A stretch of DNA of 64,000 bases from positions 1,945,717 to 2,009,716 of the forward strand of contig NZ_HG428741.1 of NCBI RefSeq assembly GCF_000380245.2, written 5' to 3'. Below are positions 40,908 to 49,237 of the stretch, in pieces. Under the pieces are notes generated by a model. It was not told the origin of the DNA. It searched no databases and saw only the letters and a list, made by a program, of their open reading frames with translations. The stretch is from Bacillus massiliigorillae. GTDB taxonomy: Bacteria > Bacillota > Bacilli > Bacillales > DSM-1321. Position 1 is the stretch's first letter, and every line of letters starts with the position of its first letter. A program made the translations under genes and the position numbers.

Positions 40908-41987
40908 TTGGCTGGCAAAGAAACAAGATTAACTCTATGGGCATTAGATCCTGAACTATCATTAGAAAATGTTATTACTCTATTAAAACTGAATTATTCT
41001 AAAACAATAGATTACTTGAGTAATAGAAATGACATTCCTAGATATGATAGAACACTAGTGAATAGTTGGAAACCTTTTTCAGATGATGAAGAAGAATTTA
41101 AAATTCAAACCTATACAATCCTAGGGCAAGAAATAAAGTGTATTCCAACTAAAAGCTTTATTGAAACATCAGCTCCCGAAGGAGAAGTCATATATAACGA
41201 TTATGTAATTCCTCGTTCGAAAAGAATACATCAAAATATTCAAAATGTGTTCTTTTTCGAATCATTTGGCAGAGTTTTTGTAATCGTAGAAGGACCTGAA
41301 TACAAAATTAGATCTATTAGATCTGTACTTATGGGAGCAGGACGAAAAGCAGATGAAGCTCATAAAGAATGGAAAAAAGTACAATTCAAAGATATACCTA
41401 ACTATTCTTTTTCGAGTGATTTTTTTTATTGGTTAATTAGTAAAGAAAATCAAGAGGTTTCCAGTTGTAATGAGGAAAGATGTTGTGAAAAAGAAGAATG
41501 TGACTCTTTATTAAAAATTAGTATTAGCGATATAAGAAATCTTTCTCAATCAGTCGACCGTAAAGATATAACTCATGAAAGTACAGGAAAAAATCTTTTG
41601 GATGAAGCTGTACCGAAAACAGGTCTAGGTATTAACACAACTGTTGGCCAAGTTGGAACTACCTTAATTACGTCTGAAGGAACAATTAGATTTCACCTAT
41701 TGGCAAATGGAGAGGCTATAATAAATAATTATGAATCTGGACTCAATGGAACTAATGGAGAAGTTATTCCTTTTTATTTAAATTTAGATCTTGGCTCCTT
41801 AATGTTATACGCTGTGCTTTTACCTGAATTAAAAAAACAATTCAATATCGAAAAAAACGGTCCTGAGTGGACAATAGAACATCAAGCTTTAGCTAGAAAA
41901 TCCTGGGCACTAGGTGCTATTAATGAATTATGTGCTGAGAACGAAATCGATATAGATGAAATAGAAGCACTTGATTGGTTTAAATAA
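40908..41987 (+). CDS. Gene C of the three-gene unit
   Basis: 359 residues from TTG 40908, chosen because GGGAG is 8 nt upstream; an ATG at 40893 overlaps gene B and has no site. N-terminal part (1-180) has ETRLTLWALDPELSLENVITL and FGRVFVIVEGPEYKIRSIRSVLMG. A Cys-rich stretch (SSCNEERCCEKEECD, about 188-202) separates a C-terminal domain (about 235-359, GLGINTTVGQVGTTLITSEG...). Soluble, no signal. No family recognised. It ends the unit at a bidirectional terminator. Confidence 0.72.
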   Translation: MAGKETRLTLWALDPELSLENVITLLKLNYSKTIDYLSNRNDIPRYDRTLVNSWKPFSDDEEEFKIQTYTILGQEIKCIPTKSFIETSAPEGEVIYNDYVIPRSKRIHQNIQNVFFFESFGRVFVIVEGPEYKIRSIRSVLMGAGRKADEAHKEWKKVQFKDIPNYSFSSDFFYWLISKENQEVSSCNEERCCEKEECDSLLKISISDIRNLSQSVDRKDITHESTGKNLLDEAVPKTGLGINTTVGQVGTTLITSEGTIRFHLLANGEAIINNYESGLNGTNGEVIPFYLNLDLGSLMLYAVLLPELKKQFNIEKNGPEWTIEHQALARKSWALGAINELCAENEIDIDEIEALDWFK

Positions 41988-41990
41988 TTT

Positions 41991-42060
41991 AAAATCCATC
42001 ATATTCTATCGTATTACATCCTATGCACCACATAATACGATAGAGTAAGATGGATTTTTT
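41991..42060. terminator. Long bidirectional terminator between gene C and the prophage lysis genes
   Basis: AAAATCCATC / GATGGATTTT outer arms and TCTATCGTATTA / TAATACGATAGA inner arms. It ends both converging transcripts. Confidence 0.9.
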
Positions 42061-42062
42061 AT

Positions 42063-42722
42063 TTATTCTTCTCGCATCTGCAAAGTAACATCAAATGTTT
42101 TTTCTACTTTTTCTTTAAATGCTTTAGCAGATGCTTCTGTAGCGAATGTACCAGTATACAAACGATATCTCTTATTATTAGTAGGCTGGTTAGCAGATGA
42201 ATTAGCTAGTTTTTTATTTGCAAGTGTTTCTGCAATAGTTTTGCAAACAGCATCAAAATGTTTACCATATGCATCTGTATTTGATTTTACATTTACAAAA
42301 CATACTTCAATTAAAATAGCTGGTTTGGACGTATTCTTTAATACATATAGCTCCTTATTTTGTTTAGCTCCACGATTTTTCATACCTGTTGCATCACCTA
42401 TAGCTTTCGAAACTTTAGCAGCTAATGAACTATCATCATAATAATATACTTCTACGCCACCTTCTTCTGTATTTCCAGAATTAAAATGGACAGATACGTC
42501 TAGATCACGCTGCTTACTATTATGGTATTTTACGATTGTTTTTAGGTTTTCATTTTGTGATTTCGAAGTGTTATCATGAAACTCATATGTTTCTACATCA
42601 AGCTGTTTGAGGTAAGTTGCTACACGTACAACGACATTACGTGCTTCTGTTACTTCATCTATATATCCTCTTGCTCCAGACACGTACTTTCCATGTCCAG
42701 AGCTTATTACTACTGATTTCAT
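42063..42722 (-). CDS. Phage endolysin, N-acetylmuramoyl-L-alanine amidase (Amidase_3)
   Basis: 219 residues. Amidase_3 zinc ligands are visible as SSGHGKYVSG (His), DEVTEARNVV (Glu) and SVHFNSG (His), with the catalytic Glu in ILIEVCFVN near residue 138. A C-terminal repeat-like cell-wall domain (RYRLYTGTFATEASAKAF, about 183-217) is of the amidase C-terminal/SPOR type. It cuts the amide bond between MurNAc and the stem peptide at lysis. The start overlaps the holin stop by 4 nt (ATGA). Confidence 0.92.
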   Translation of the reverse strand: MKSVVISSGHGKYVSGARGYIDEVTEARNVVVRVATYLKQLDVETYEFHDNTSKSQNENLKTIVKYHNSKQRDLDVSVHFNSGNTEEGGVEVYYYDDSSLAAKVSKAIGDATGMKNRGAKQNKELYVLKNTSKPAILIEVCFVNVKSNTDAYGKHFDAVCKTIAETLANKKLANSSANQPTNNKRYRLYTGTFATEASAKAFKEKVEKTFDVTLQMREE

Positions 42723-43117
42723 TTTCCTTCACCTTTTCCTTTTAAAATTTCTACAGCATTTGTAAGTACTTGCGGTACTGGCAAACCAATGTTTCCGGCA
42801 TTTTCAATTAATGATAAAAGCTCATTTGCAATGAAAAAGAAAATAACAGCTTCTCTGAACATTGCATTACTTCCAATCGCTTGATCAACTACATGTGCAG
42901 CAGCAACCAATAAAAAGAGCATCACTTTTTTAGCGATGCCCTTGAACCCAACTTTACTTTTTAATTTACCCATCACACCAGCTGCAATAATACCACTTAC
43001 ATAATCTAATACTGTCAATGTAATCAATACTGTTAACAATTTATCTAAACCACCTAAATATCCAAATATACCGCCTGCCGCAATTGCTACCCACTTATAA
43101 ATCAGTTCCTCTTTCAT
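42719..43117 (-). CDS. Phage holin (holin 4 / toxin-secretion family)
   Basis: 132 residues with four hydrophobic segments: WVAIAAGGIFGYLGGLD, LLTVLITLTVLDYVSGIIAAG, KKVMLFLLVAAAHVVD, AVIFFFIANELLSLIENAG. The motif DYVSGIIAAGVMGKLKSKVGFKGIAKK is typical for the Cp-1-type holin family. It makes membrane holes that release the endolysin. GGAGGTTAAC precedes the ATG. Confidence 0.92.
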   Translation of the reverse strand: MKEELIYKWVAIAAGGIFGYLGGLDKLLTVLITLTVLDYVSGIIAAGVMGKLKSKVGFKGIAKKVMLFLLVAAAHVVDQAIGSNAMFREAVIFFFIANELLSLIENAGNIGLPVPQVLTNAVEILKGKGEGK

Positions 43118-43211
43118 GTTAACCTCCTTGTTTTAGGCATAAAAAATACACCTCTTAAGGTGCTATGTTTGTGTCGCATAATCTGCCTATAGCGTATAAA
43201 AAAAGAGCCTT

Positions 43212-43478
43212 TTAATTAAGGACTCTATAAATCTCAGACTCACTAAAATTTCTTTGATTTTGCAATGTTTTACTTGAAGATAAATTTCCATTTTTTAACA
43301 CTTTTCGACATAAGTAATACGGTGCCTTTTCATTTGAAATAATTTCCCACGTTCCATGTGTAATTTTAACTCTTGTTTCAAAATACTCAAACCGAACTCC
43401 TACATTTAATAACGCTTTTTTACATTTTGGTTTATCTCTATAACCTTCATCAAAATAAATCCTCTTAGTCCAACTCAT
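43212..43478 (-). CDS. Small phage protein of unknown function
   Basis: 88 residues, basic, beta-rich (MSWTKRIYFDEGYRDKPKCK, FEYFETRVKITHGTWEII). AAGGAGTATATT precedes the ATG. It lies between the tail module and the lysis genes. No family recognised. Confidence 0.55.
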   Translation of the reverse strand: MSWTKRIYFDEGYRDKPKCKKALLNVGVRFEYFETRVKITHGTWEIISNEKAPYYLCRKVLKNGNLSSSKTLQNQRNFSESEIYRVLN

Positions 43479-43557
43479 AATATACTCCTTAAACTTTTCT
43501 TCAATATACCATAAATCGCAACAAGAATTTATTCAACTTTACTCTATAAAATCTGCC

Positions 43558-43716
43558 TTACGCAGTTTTCTGAGCATCCATTAAACCAACTAACTCAGTG
43601 TACTCATCAGGGGTAATTCTTCCTACTAATAAAAAGGCATCCAATTTACCAATCATTGATTGGTATTCGTAGTTGCCTTTTTCAATCATTGTTTTACATA
43701 ATTTGTAACAGCTCAT
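43558..43716 (-). CDS. xkdX: XkdX family small phage protein
   Basis: 52 residues: MSCYKLCKTMIEKGNYEYQS then LLVGRITPDEYTELVGLM. This matches the small XkdX family, found in PBSX and related phages between tail-fibre and lysis genes. GGAGAG precedes the ATG. Function unknown. Confidence 0.8.
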   Translation of the reverse strand: MSCYKLCKTMIEKGNYEYQSMIGKLDAFLLVGRITPDEYTELVGLMDAQKTA

Positions 43717-43728
43717 ATAAATCTCTCC

Positions 43729-43929
43729 TTATCCTTTTATTTCTGCTAACGCTACTAGGTATTCTGTATTTAAAAGTGTTTGCATTTGCAAATCTTCTAT
43801 TGTTGGTTGTGGTTCTATAGGAACATCTACTTGTATAGTTGTTTTTACAACATGCGAAACTGTTACTCCATCTCGTGAATATTCTATTACGTTCATATTA
43901 CCTTCAATATATTCATTTAGAATAATCAT
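43729..43929 (-). CDS. Small tail-module protein (XkdW-like position)
   Basis: 66 residues with a C-terminal PTIEDLQMQTLLNTEYLVALAEIKG helix pattern that many phages place just before XkdX (XkdW-like). AGGTGATGAA precedes the ATG. Probably a tail or fibre accessory protein. Confidence 0.6.
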   Translation of the reverse strand: MIILNEYIEGNMNVIEYSRDGVTVSHVVKTTIQVDVPIEPQPTIEDLQMQTLLNTEYLVALAEIKG

Positions 43930-43940
43930 TTCATCACCTA

Positions 43941-44393
43941 CTATAATAATTTATATAATACGGTACAGCCACAAGAACCCTGTCCTGTTCCACTTCCTGA
44001 ATTTCTAATACTTACAATTATGTTAGTACCTTCTCTATTAATAGGAATATAAGTACGGTGGATTCCTATTCCTAAATCATAAGTTTCGATTGCTGTACTA
44101 GCTACTTTAATTCGCAATTCAGAACCACCATTAGGATTTCCTATTACTACACCTACTATTTTACATTTACCAGTAACATTTAAAACTTCTTTTGCATTAC
44201 TCGTGTCGTTTGCGGCTGTAGATGCATACGCTGACATTTTAAAAGAAGGATCATATCCATCACCCATTCCATTAACTTTAGTCAAAATATTAGTAGTATC
44301 AGATTTAATATTTGTCGTAGTTGTTTTAATGTTAGTTGTATCATTCTTAACACTATCTAATGTAGTTTTATCTGCAATACCAATACTAGGCAT
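43941..44393 (-). CDS. Putative tail fibre tip / receptor-binding domain protein
   Basis: 150 residues. The N-terminus has Thr/Asn-rich trimeric-type heptads (NIKTTTTNIKSDTTNI), followed by a beta-rich domain (about 70-150). GCTVLYKLL ends it. The form suggests a short trimeric fibre. The gene follows the fibre N-terminal protein by 1 bp. Receptor unknown. Confidence 0.6.
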   Translation of the reverse strand: MPSIGIADKTTLDSVKNDTTNIKTTTTNIKSDTTNILTKVNGMGDGYDPSFKMSAYASTAANDTSNAKEVLNVTGKCKIVGVVIGNPNGGSELRIKVASTAIETYDLGIGIHRTYIPINREGTNIIVSIRNSGSGTGQGSCGCTVLYKLL

Positions 44394-44394
44394 C

Positions 44395-44709
44395 TTACAC
44401 TACCTCCTCATAATTAAAAGTAAGAACACCATTTATTACGCTAAATCCATAACGATATGTTGTTGCTCCATCTATAAATTTATGTGGCAAATAATCGTTC
44501 TTATGTGACGTAAGCGCACTATCAACTGTATTAACTTCTTCTTTAGTAGCGAGTTTACTTAAATCAATGTTGCCAACTGCGTCTTGAACTTCTTGTTTTG
44601 TTGCTGCATTCAAATCGATTACATCTAAAATTGCATTAAATTGTGTTCTATTAAAATACTCATTACCATCTGGTTTAGGTATGTTCAAATTTGGAGTATT
44701 CGTTGCCAA
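44395..44709 (-). CDS. Short tail fibre protein
   Basis: 104 residues. It begins MATNTPNLNIPKPDGNEYFN, a common phage tail-fibre N-terminus, then a coiled region (QEVQDAVGNIDLSKLATKEEV) and a YRYGFSVINGVLTFNYEE end. It is much shorter than PBSX XkdV, so the fibre may be split over this and the next gene. Confidence 0.65.
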   Translation of the reverse strand: MATNTPNLNIPKPDGNEYFNRTQFNAILDVIDLNAATKQEVQDAVGNIDLSKLATKEEVNTVDSALTSHKNDYLPHKFIDGATTYRYGFSVINGVLTFNYEEVV

Positions 44710-44710
44710 G

Positions 44711-45277
44711 TTACATCACCTCTACTTCATCCCATGTTTTATTTAATGCATCTATTTGGTCCCATGTATAATTAAAAGAATCAAATCGGTCCCATGTTGT
44801 GAACGTGAATTCATAGTCAATAAGAAGATGAGCAGGAATGATTTCACGCAAAGCGTTTTTAATATCATCTAAATTTGGTGGAATACCTAACTTTCCAACA
44901 AAACGAATTAATATCGTATACTCTGCACTATTTTCAACGACTTCAACTTCTCCATTTAAATATGATTCAGCTACATTTTTCACTAAATCAACCGTGACTG
45001 TTCCAATACCACGAAGCTTAGAACGAACAACACTACGACGCTGATCAATAGGCTTGCTTTCATCTGTTTTTATACCGCATAACTTTTCCCATCGCGACAA
45101 TCCCCACGTGGCTGTCTCTACACTAAATTGCAAAAGTAAATCTTGTATATCAGCATTCAGTTGATCTATCATTTCTGATTCAACTCTTATGATTTCATTA
45201 GCCTCTCTAATGTCACGATAGTAGTAAGGTAGATAATTCATCATTGATTGTTTTATATCTCGTTTATAATCGCTCAT
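44711..45277 (-). CDS. xkdU: Tail protein, DUF2313/YmfQ (XkdU-like)
   Basis: 188 residues: MSDYKRDIKQSMMNYLPYYY, EKLCGIKTDESKPIDQRRSVV, KLRGIGTVTVDLVKNVAESYLNGEVEV. This is the YmfQ/DUF2313 tail family that follows baseplate J in contractile phages. Its C-terminus has three similar TWDxxDxLN-type repeats (FTTWDRFDSFN, YTWDQIDALN, TWDEVEV) that may bind the fibre. It overlaps the baseplate gene by 4 nt. Confidence 0.85.
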   Translation of the reverse strand: MSDYKRDIKQSMMNYLPYYYRDIREANEIIRVESEMIDQLNADIQDLLLQFSVETATWGLSRWEKLCGIKTDESKPIDQRRSVVRSKLRGIGTVTVDLVKNVAESYLNGEVEVVENSAEYTILIRFVGKLGIPPNLDDIKNALREIIPAHLLIDYEFTFTTWDRFDSFNYTWDQIDALNKTWDEVEVM

Positions 45278-46332
45278 GTAAACGTCACCGTTCCAACTAC
45301 AGCTACTTGTTCACTCGTAATAGTAATATTAGTTGTTCCTTCATTTATTGTGAGGTTTGAATAATCAATAAGAGATGGTACATCTATTAATAAACTAGCT
45401 ATTTTAGCGTATCTAACAATCGGATCTTTAAAAGCTAGAGACTTTAGATAATCCGTTAGTAATTCTATAAATTCTTGTTTCGCTTCATCTAATGTTTTTC
45501 CTGTCGCTAGTGTAAGAGTTGCTGAAACATTAATATTTACTTCTGGTGCTCCTATTGTTGTAATAGTAGGTCCGACTGGTCTTTCTTCTTCAATATGATT
45601 AGCAGCTGCATCAATTATTGTTTGGTCTGGACATCGCTTATTGTCATCAAGAAGCACTACTTTTACTGTATTTCCACCATTCCAAGTAGGAAACACCTTT
45701 GCATCACCAATACCAGATACTTCTAGAGCCCACTGCTTATAATGATTAGCATTACCACTAGTAGCAGGATTTTGAGCACGATTTTTAAGTCTTTTCAGTA
45801 ATGATTCATCGCTTTCCTCATCTACTCCACCTTCAAAAGCTTGCTCGTTAATTACTGTAACAATTCCATATAAATCGCCTGGAGCTAATGCATTTATTTC
45901 TCCAGCAGCTACTTTTCCAGCAGCACCAGCTATTTCAGCTTCTGCAGTTACAATACTAGGCGTTTCTGTCAAAGTAACTTCTTCTTTAGTCACAAAAAAT
46001 ACCGATTCACCAACCGTTGTTTGTAAACGGGTGCCAATCGGTATTAGCGTTCCAGCAGGTCCTGATAATGTAATCTCACCTGTAGCTTTTATGGCTGGTT
46101 TTCTTGGTACACCAAACGGAGTACATATATATTCTAAATAGATTCCTTCTGAAGTATCAGGAAAACCAAGTCCTAAAACGGTATCAAGTTCAGTATAAGC
46201 ATTACCTACTTCAATAGCTGCAGGAGCTGTTAAATCATATGCAACTGAACCTTCACGCTTATCAACATCATGCGATATATTATCAAGCATAGCAGCATGC
46301 AATAAATCAGGTGTTTTATCCTCATAAGCCAT
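45274..46332 (-). CDS. xkdT: Baseplate J-like protein (XkdT)
   Basis: 352 residues from ATG 46332; AGAGGAGGTGTC is at good spacing, while the longer frame from 46365 lies in the upstream gene. Baseplate_J features are SVAYDLTAPAAIEVGNAY, GVPRKPAIKATGEITLSGPAGT and EESDESLLKRLKNRAQNPATSGN. It is a wedge subunit of the contractile-tail baseplate. Overlap with XkdS by 11 nt. Confidence 0.93.
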   Translation of the reverse strand: MAYEDKTPDLLHAAMLDNISHDVDKREGSVAYDLTAPAAIEVGNAYTELDTVLGLGFPDTSEGIYLEYICTPFGVPRKPAIKATGEITLSGPAGTLIPIGTRLQTTVGESVFFVTKEEVTLTETPSIVTAEAEIAGAAGKVAAGEINALAPGDLYGIVTVINEQAFEGGVDEESDESLLKRLKNRAQNPATSGNANHYKQWALEVSGIGDAKVFPTWNGGNTVKVVLLDDNKRCPDQTIIDAAANHIEEERPVGPTITTIGAPEVNINVSATLTLATGKTLDEAKQEFIELLTDYLKSLAFKDPIVRYAKIASLLIDVPSLIDYSNLTINEGTTNITITSEQVAVVGTVTFT

Positions 46333-46750
46333 TAATAGACACCTCCTCTGTGAACGCTTCTCCAATCATTGGAACGATGAATACACTAATCGCTAAGCTA
46401 TTATCTAAACGTTCATAAGATACCTGTACATCTTCAATTCTGTCATCATAAATAAGTGCCTCTTGTATCATACGTGGAACTACAGCATTAAGATATCCTT
46501 CAGTTGTTCCTCTCCCAATCAACTCTTCTTCAATCTCACTTCCATATTGATCAGTATAAATAGGATATTTATTTCTTGCTGTCGATATAGCCTTCTGTAC
46601 AAATTGCCGCAAAGCTAATTCTCCAACAATAAAGCTACCAATACGTCCATTTTCAAAATCAATAAACCATGTCTTACTAGGTATTTCTACATTTTCATTT
46701 TCCATATATTCATCATACAAATAACTGTTGTTTTCTGGTGTAAGCGCCAT
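46322..46750 (-). CDS. xkdS: Baseplate protein, DUF2634 (XkdS, gp25-like)
   Basis: 142 residues: KTWFIDFENGRIGSFIVGELALRQFVQKAISTARNKYPIY is the family hallmark. gp25-like wedge protein that starts sheath assembly. Order XkdR-XkdS-XkdT as in PBSX. Confidence 0.9.
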   Translation of the reverse strand: MALTPENNSYLYDEYMENENVEIPSKTWFIDFENGRIGSFIVGELALRQFVQKAISTARNKYPIYTDQYGSEIEEELIGRGTTEGYLNAVVPRMIQEALIYDDRIEDVQVSYERLDNSLAISVFIVPMIGEAFTEEVSINGL

Positions 46751-47098
46751 TTAATCACCTACTTTATTAATTACGTAATAATATTGTGTATCGTTATCTC
46801 CAATTACTGTTACCTTATCACCAGCTTTTAAACAACTCTTAAAAGTCACTTGCGAAATCGTTGTATTACCTATAATAATCGGTTCAATAAATCGAGTATG
46901 GTCTGTAAGATCATCTGCGATAATTAAATCATCACAATCAAGTAATATACCATCAGATTCTAGATGTAATGAAAGATTAGGTAACGGAGATACAACAGTA
47001 GCTGTTTCAATGGACATTTCTTTATTAAATCCATGCTTTTTCATTAATTGAACCATCTTAGCAGCTGGTGAACCTTCTATAGTTGAACGCTTGTCCAT
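46751..47098 (-). CDS. xkdR: Baseplate protein, DUF2577 (XkdR)
   Basis: 115 residues with VSPLPNLSLHLESDGILLDCDDLIIADDLTDH and LKAGDKVTVIGDNDTQYYYVINKVG, an OB-like spike-related fold. It matches XkdR/DUF2577. Stop and start overlap with the upstream XkdQ gene by one base. Confidence 0.88.
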   Translation of the reverse strand: MDKRSTIEGSPAAKMVQLMKKHGFNKEMSIETATVVSPLPNLSLHLESDGILLDCDDLIIADDLTDHTRFIEPIIIGNTTISQVTFKSCLKAGDKVTVIGDNDTQYYYVINKVGD

Positions 47099-48552
47099 TA
47101 TAAAACCCTCCTAATCTGCATAAAATGATTGCCCCAATATCCACTTGTATAAGAATGAACTTTACAACCACTTGAAGCTAAACTAACGCATGTACCTTTT
47201 GAAACTACAATTCCTACATGTGAAACTCCAGATCTGTATGTTCCTTGGAAAAAGACTACATCACCAGCTTGAGCGTTAGCAGTAGATATCTTAGTTCCTT
47301 TAGCAATCTGTGAGCTTGTACCATGACCTATATCGATTCCTGCTGCTTGTTTATAAATATAATTTGTAAATCCAGAGCAATCACCAGTGCCATTTGTAAT
47401 CGACTTGCTACCAAATACATAACGTAATTTACCAACATAACTGCGAGCCAATGAAACTACAGCAGATGCTTTAGTACCACCAATCGATACATTTTCATTA
47501 GCGTTGCTAGTAGAAGATGTCACAACATTGCTTGTATTTTCTTCAGGTGGTTCATAATCCAATTCAGCAACATCTAATGTTCTAGATAATGTAAGTGACA
47601 TACGATGAACACCATCTGCATCAAAGCTATGCTCATCAGCAGTAACATAAAAACCGCCTTGAATACCTGTCATATGGTTATATGCTCTCACCGACTTACC
47701 AGAGAATACGGAAGTATCACCAATAGATTCAACTGATACTTCTTTCGTTACTTTGTTAAGCTCTTTTAATAATGTTTCTGCTATCGGTTTCAATTGTGCA
47801 TCTGTTTTTTCACTTTCATGTTGTTTTTCTCGTAAAATGCCGTATTTCCGTATAGAAGCAGCATCAGATACACTAACACCTTTTGCATCTTCTCCACTAG
47901 ATCCAGTTAAACGGATACTATTCTTCATATCTTCAATTGATTCTGAGTAAGTAGCACTTAAAAGATTAGTAGAATCAGAAACAATAAGTTGGACCATTTG
48001 TGCTTTTCTTTCACGTAATGTTAAGTTCCCTTGCTCGTTGTACAACAAAAAAACCTTACCGGTCTTCTTCTTAGTTTCCGTTAAGGCTGTGGTAATCATA
48101 TCGTATAACGTCATATCTCGAAGGATAAGTTTAGGAATAACATATCCTGTATCATCTATTTTTCCATATTTAATGCCGTATTGCTTGCAAATCTCTTGCG
48201 CAATAATAGATGCTTTTTTATTTTTAAACACTTTAGAATCGCTGTTTTTCGCAAGATAATAATTAGAATCCCAAGCTGTAATAGTCATCGTACCATCACT
48301 ATTCATTTCAGTATTAAAAATATTCCCACGAAAGAATTCTTTACTACGTTTTTCACATCTTATTTCATGGCCACATTCAATACCAGACACAACTTTAGAA
48401 GAAGCATTTATCGTATTTTTTAATGTAATTTGACAACTACGTCCGCATTCAGCGATATTTCCACTCCATGCAATATCAGTCATTAGATACGTAAGATATG
48501 TGATTTTATTATTAGCATAATGTGCTACACGAAATGGTAAAGAAGCACTCAT
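47098..48552 (-). CDS. xkdQ: XkdQ baseplate hub protein fused to NlpC/P60 peptidase
   Basis: 484 residues. The first 330 are the XkdQ hub (gpD-like; ITLKNTINASSKVVSGIECGHEI, TMTITAWDSNYYLAKN, ATYSESIEDMKNSI). A Ser/Asn linker (about 333-355) precedes an NlpC/P60 domain (about 360-484) with the catalytic Cys in GDCSGFTNYIYK, His in SGVSHVGIVVS, and a third polar residue later. The tail can thus cut peptidoglycan during DNA entry. PBSX XkdQ lacks this domain. Confidence 0.9.
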   Translation of the reverse strand: MSASLPFRVAHYANNKITYLTYLMTDIAWSGNIAECGRSCQITLKNTINASSKVVSGIECGHEIRCEKRSKEFFRGNIFNTEMNSDGTMTITAWDSNYYLAKNSDSKVFKNKKASIIAQEICKQYGIKYGKIDDTGYVIPKLILRDMTLYDMITTALTETKKKTGKVFLLYNEQGNLTLRERKAQMVQLIVSDSTNLLSATYSESIEDMKNSIRLTGSSGEDAKGVSVSDAASIRKYGILREKQHESEKTDAQLKPIAETLLKELNKVTKEVSVESIGDTSVFSGKSVRAYNHMTGIQGGFYVTADEHSFDADGVHRMSLTLSRTLDVAELDYEPPEENTSNVVTSSTSNANENVSIGGTKASAVVSLARSYVGKLRYVFGSKSITNGTGDCSGFTNYIYKQAAGIDIGHGTSSQIAKGTKISTANAQAGDVVFFQGTYRSGVSHVGIVVSKGTCVSLASSGCKVHSYTSGYWGNHFMQIRRVL

Positions 48553-49235
48553 CTCGGTATCACCAACTTCATTCCAATCTTTAATTTATTAGGATTGGAG
48601 CCAATCACATTTTTGTTAGCGTTATAGATTTTTCTCCATTGATTTCCGTCACCATATATCTCTTTTTTCTTTGCAATTAACCACAAACTATCTCCACTTT
48701 TAACAGTATATGACGCCACTTTAGTTGGAGTTGGAGCTGGTGGACGAGAACTACTAGATCCGTTATTAGGTTTCGTATTTGGTTTAGATAAATCAGTAAC
48801 AGTTACTTTCACATCACGATATTCTTTTAAAATTAAAGTATAGTAAATGTCTCCTGGAGCACCATATTTATTAGCATTAATACTAAAATCACGAATAGTA
48901 ACCTTAACATCAACACCACCAGCACCTGTAACTAAGTATCGAATCGGTTCACGTTTATTTCTCAATCCATTAATTAATGAATAGCAATCTTGCGGACTAG
49001 GAAAATTATTATATTCACAATAACTTGGATTATAAACAGATGGAAAAAAAGATTCGATTGTGAATTCTCGTAAACCTCTTTGTTTAATGTTGGTAACCTC
49101 ACCAAGCCCCTCTACTTCATAGTCCTCATAATTAAATGGTGATTCATACGTATTCGCTTCCGGATTTACAGGTAATCTTAATTGGTTCTGCTTATTATAA
49201 ATCAACCAAAATTCCACATTAAGATTTTCTTTCAT
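48549..49235 (-). CDS. xkdP: LysM-containing tail protein (XkdP)
   Basis: 228 residues from ATG 49235 (CAGGAG at 8 nt). The N-terminal part resembles XkdP (LPVNPEANTYESPFNYEDYEVEGLGEV); a Pro/Ser linker (about 165-180) precedes a C-terminal LysM (SYTVKSGDSLWLIAKK...NPNKLKIGMKLVIP). It probably joins the tail tube end to the baseplate and binds peptidoglycan. Four-base overlap with XkdQ. Confidence 0.9.
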   Translation of the reverse strand: MKENLNVEFWLIYNKQNQLRLPVNPEANTYESPFNYEDYEVEGLGEVTNIKQRGLREFTIESFFPSVYNPSYCEYNNFPSPQDCYSLINGLRNKREPIRYLVTGAGGVDVKVTIRDFSINANKYGAPGDIYYTLILKEYRDVKVTVTDLSKPNTKPNNGSSSSRPPAPTPTKVASYTVKSGDSLWLIAKKKEIYGDGNQWRKIYNANKNVIGSNPNKLKIGMKLVIPR

Positions 49236-49237
49236 AA

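Noticed and set aside
39640..41987. Assigning the three-gene unit to a known system such as Kiwa
   Set aside because: Gene sizes and the two-helix topology of the membrane protein do not match what I know of KwaA/KwaB, and no DUF4868-like features were seen.
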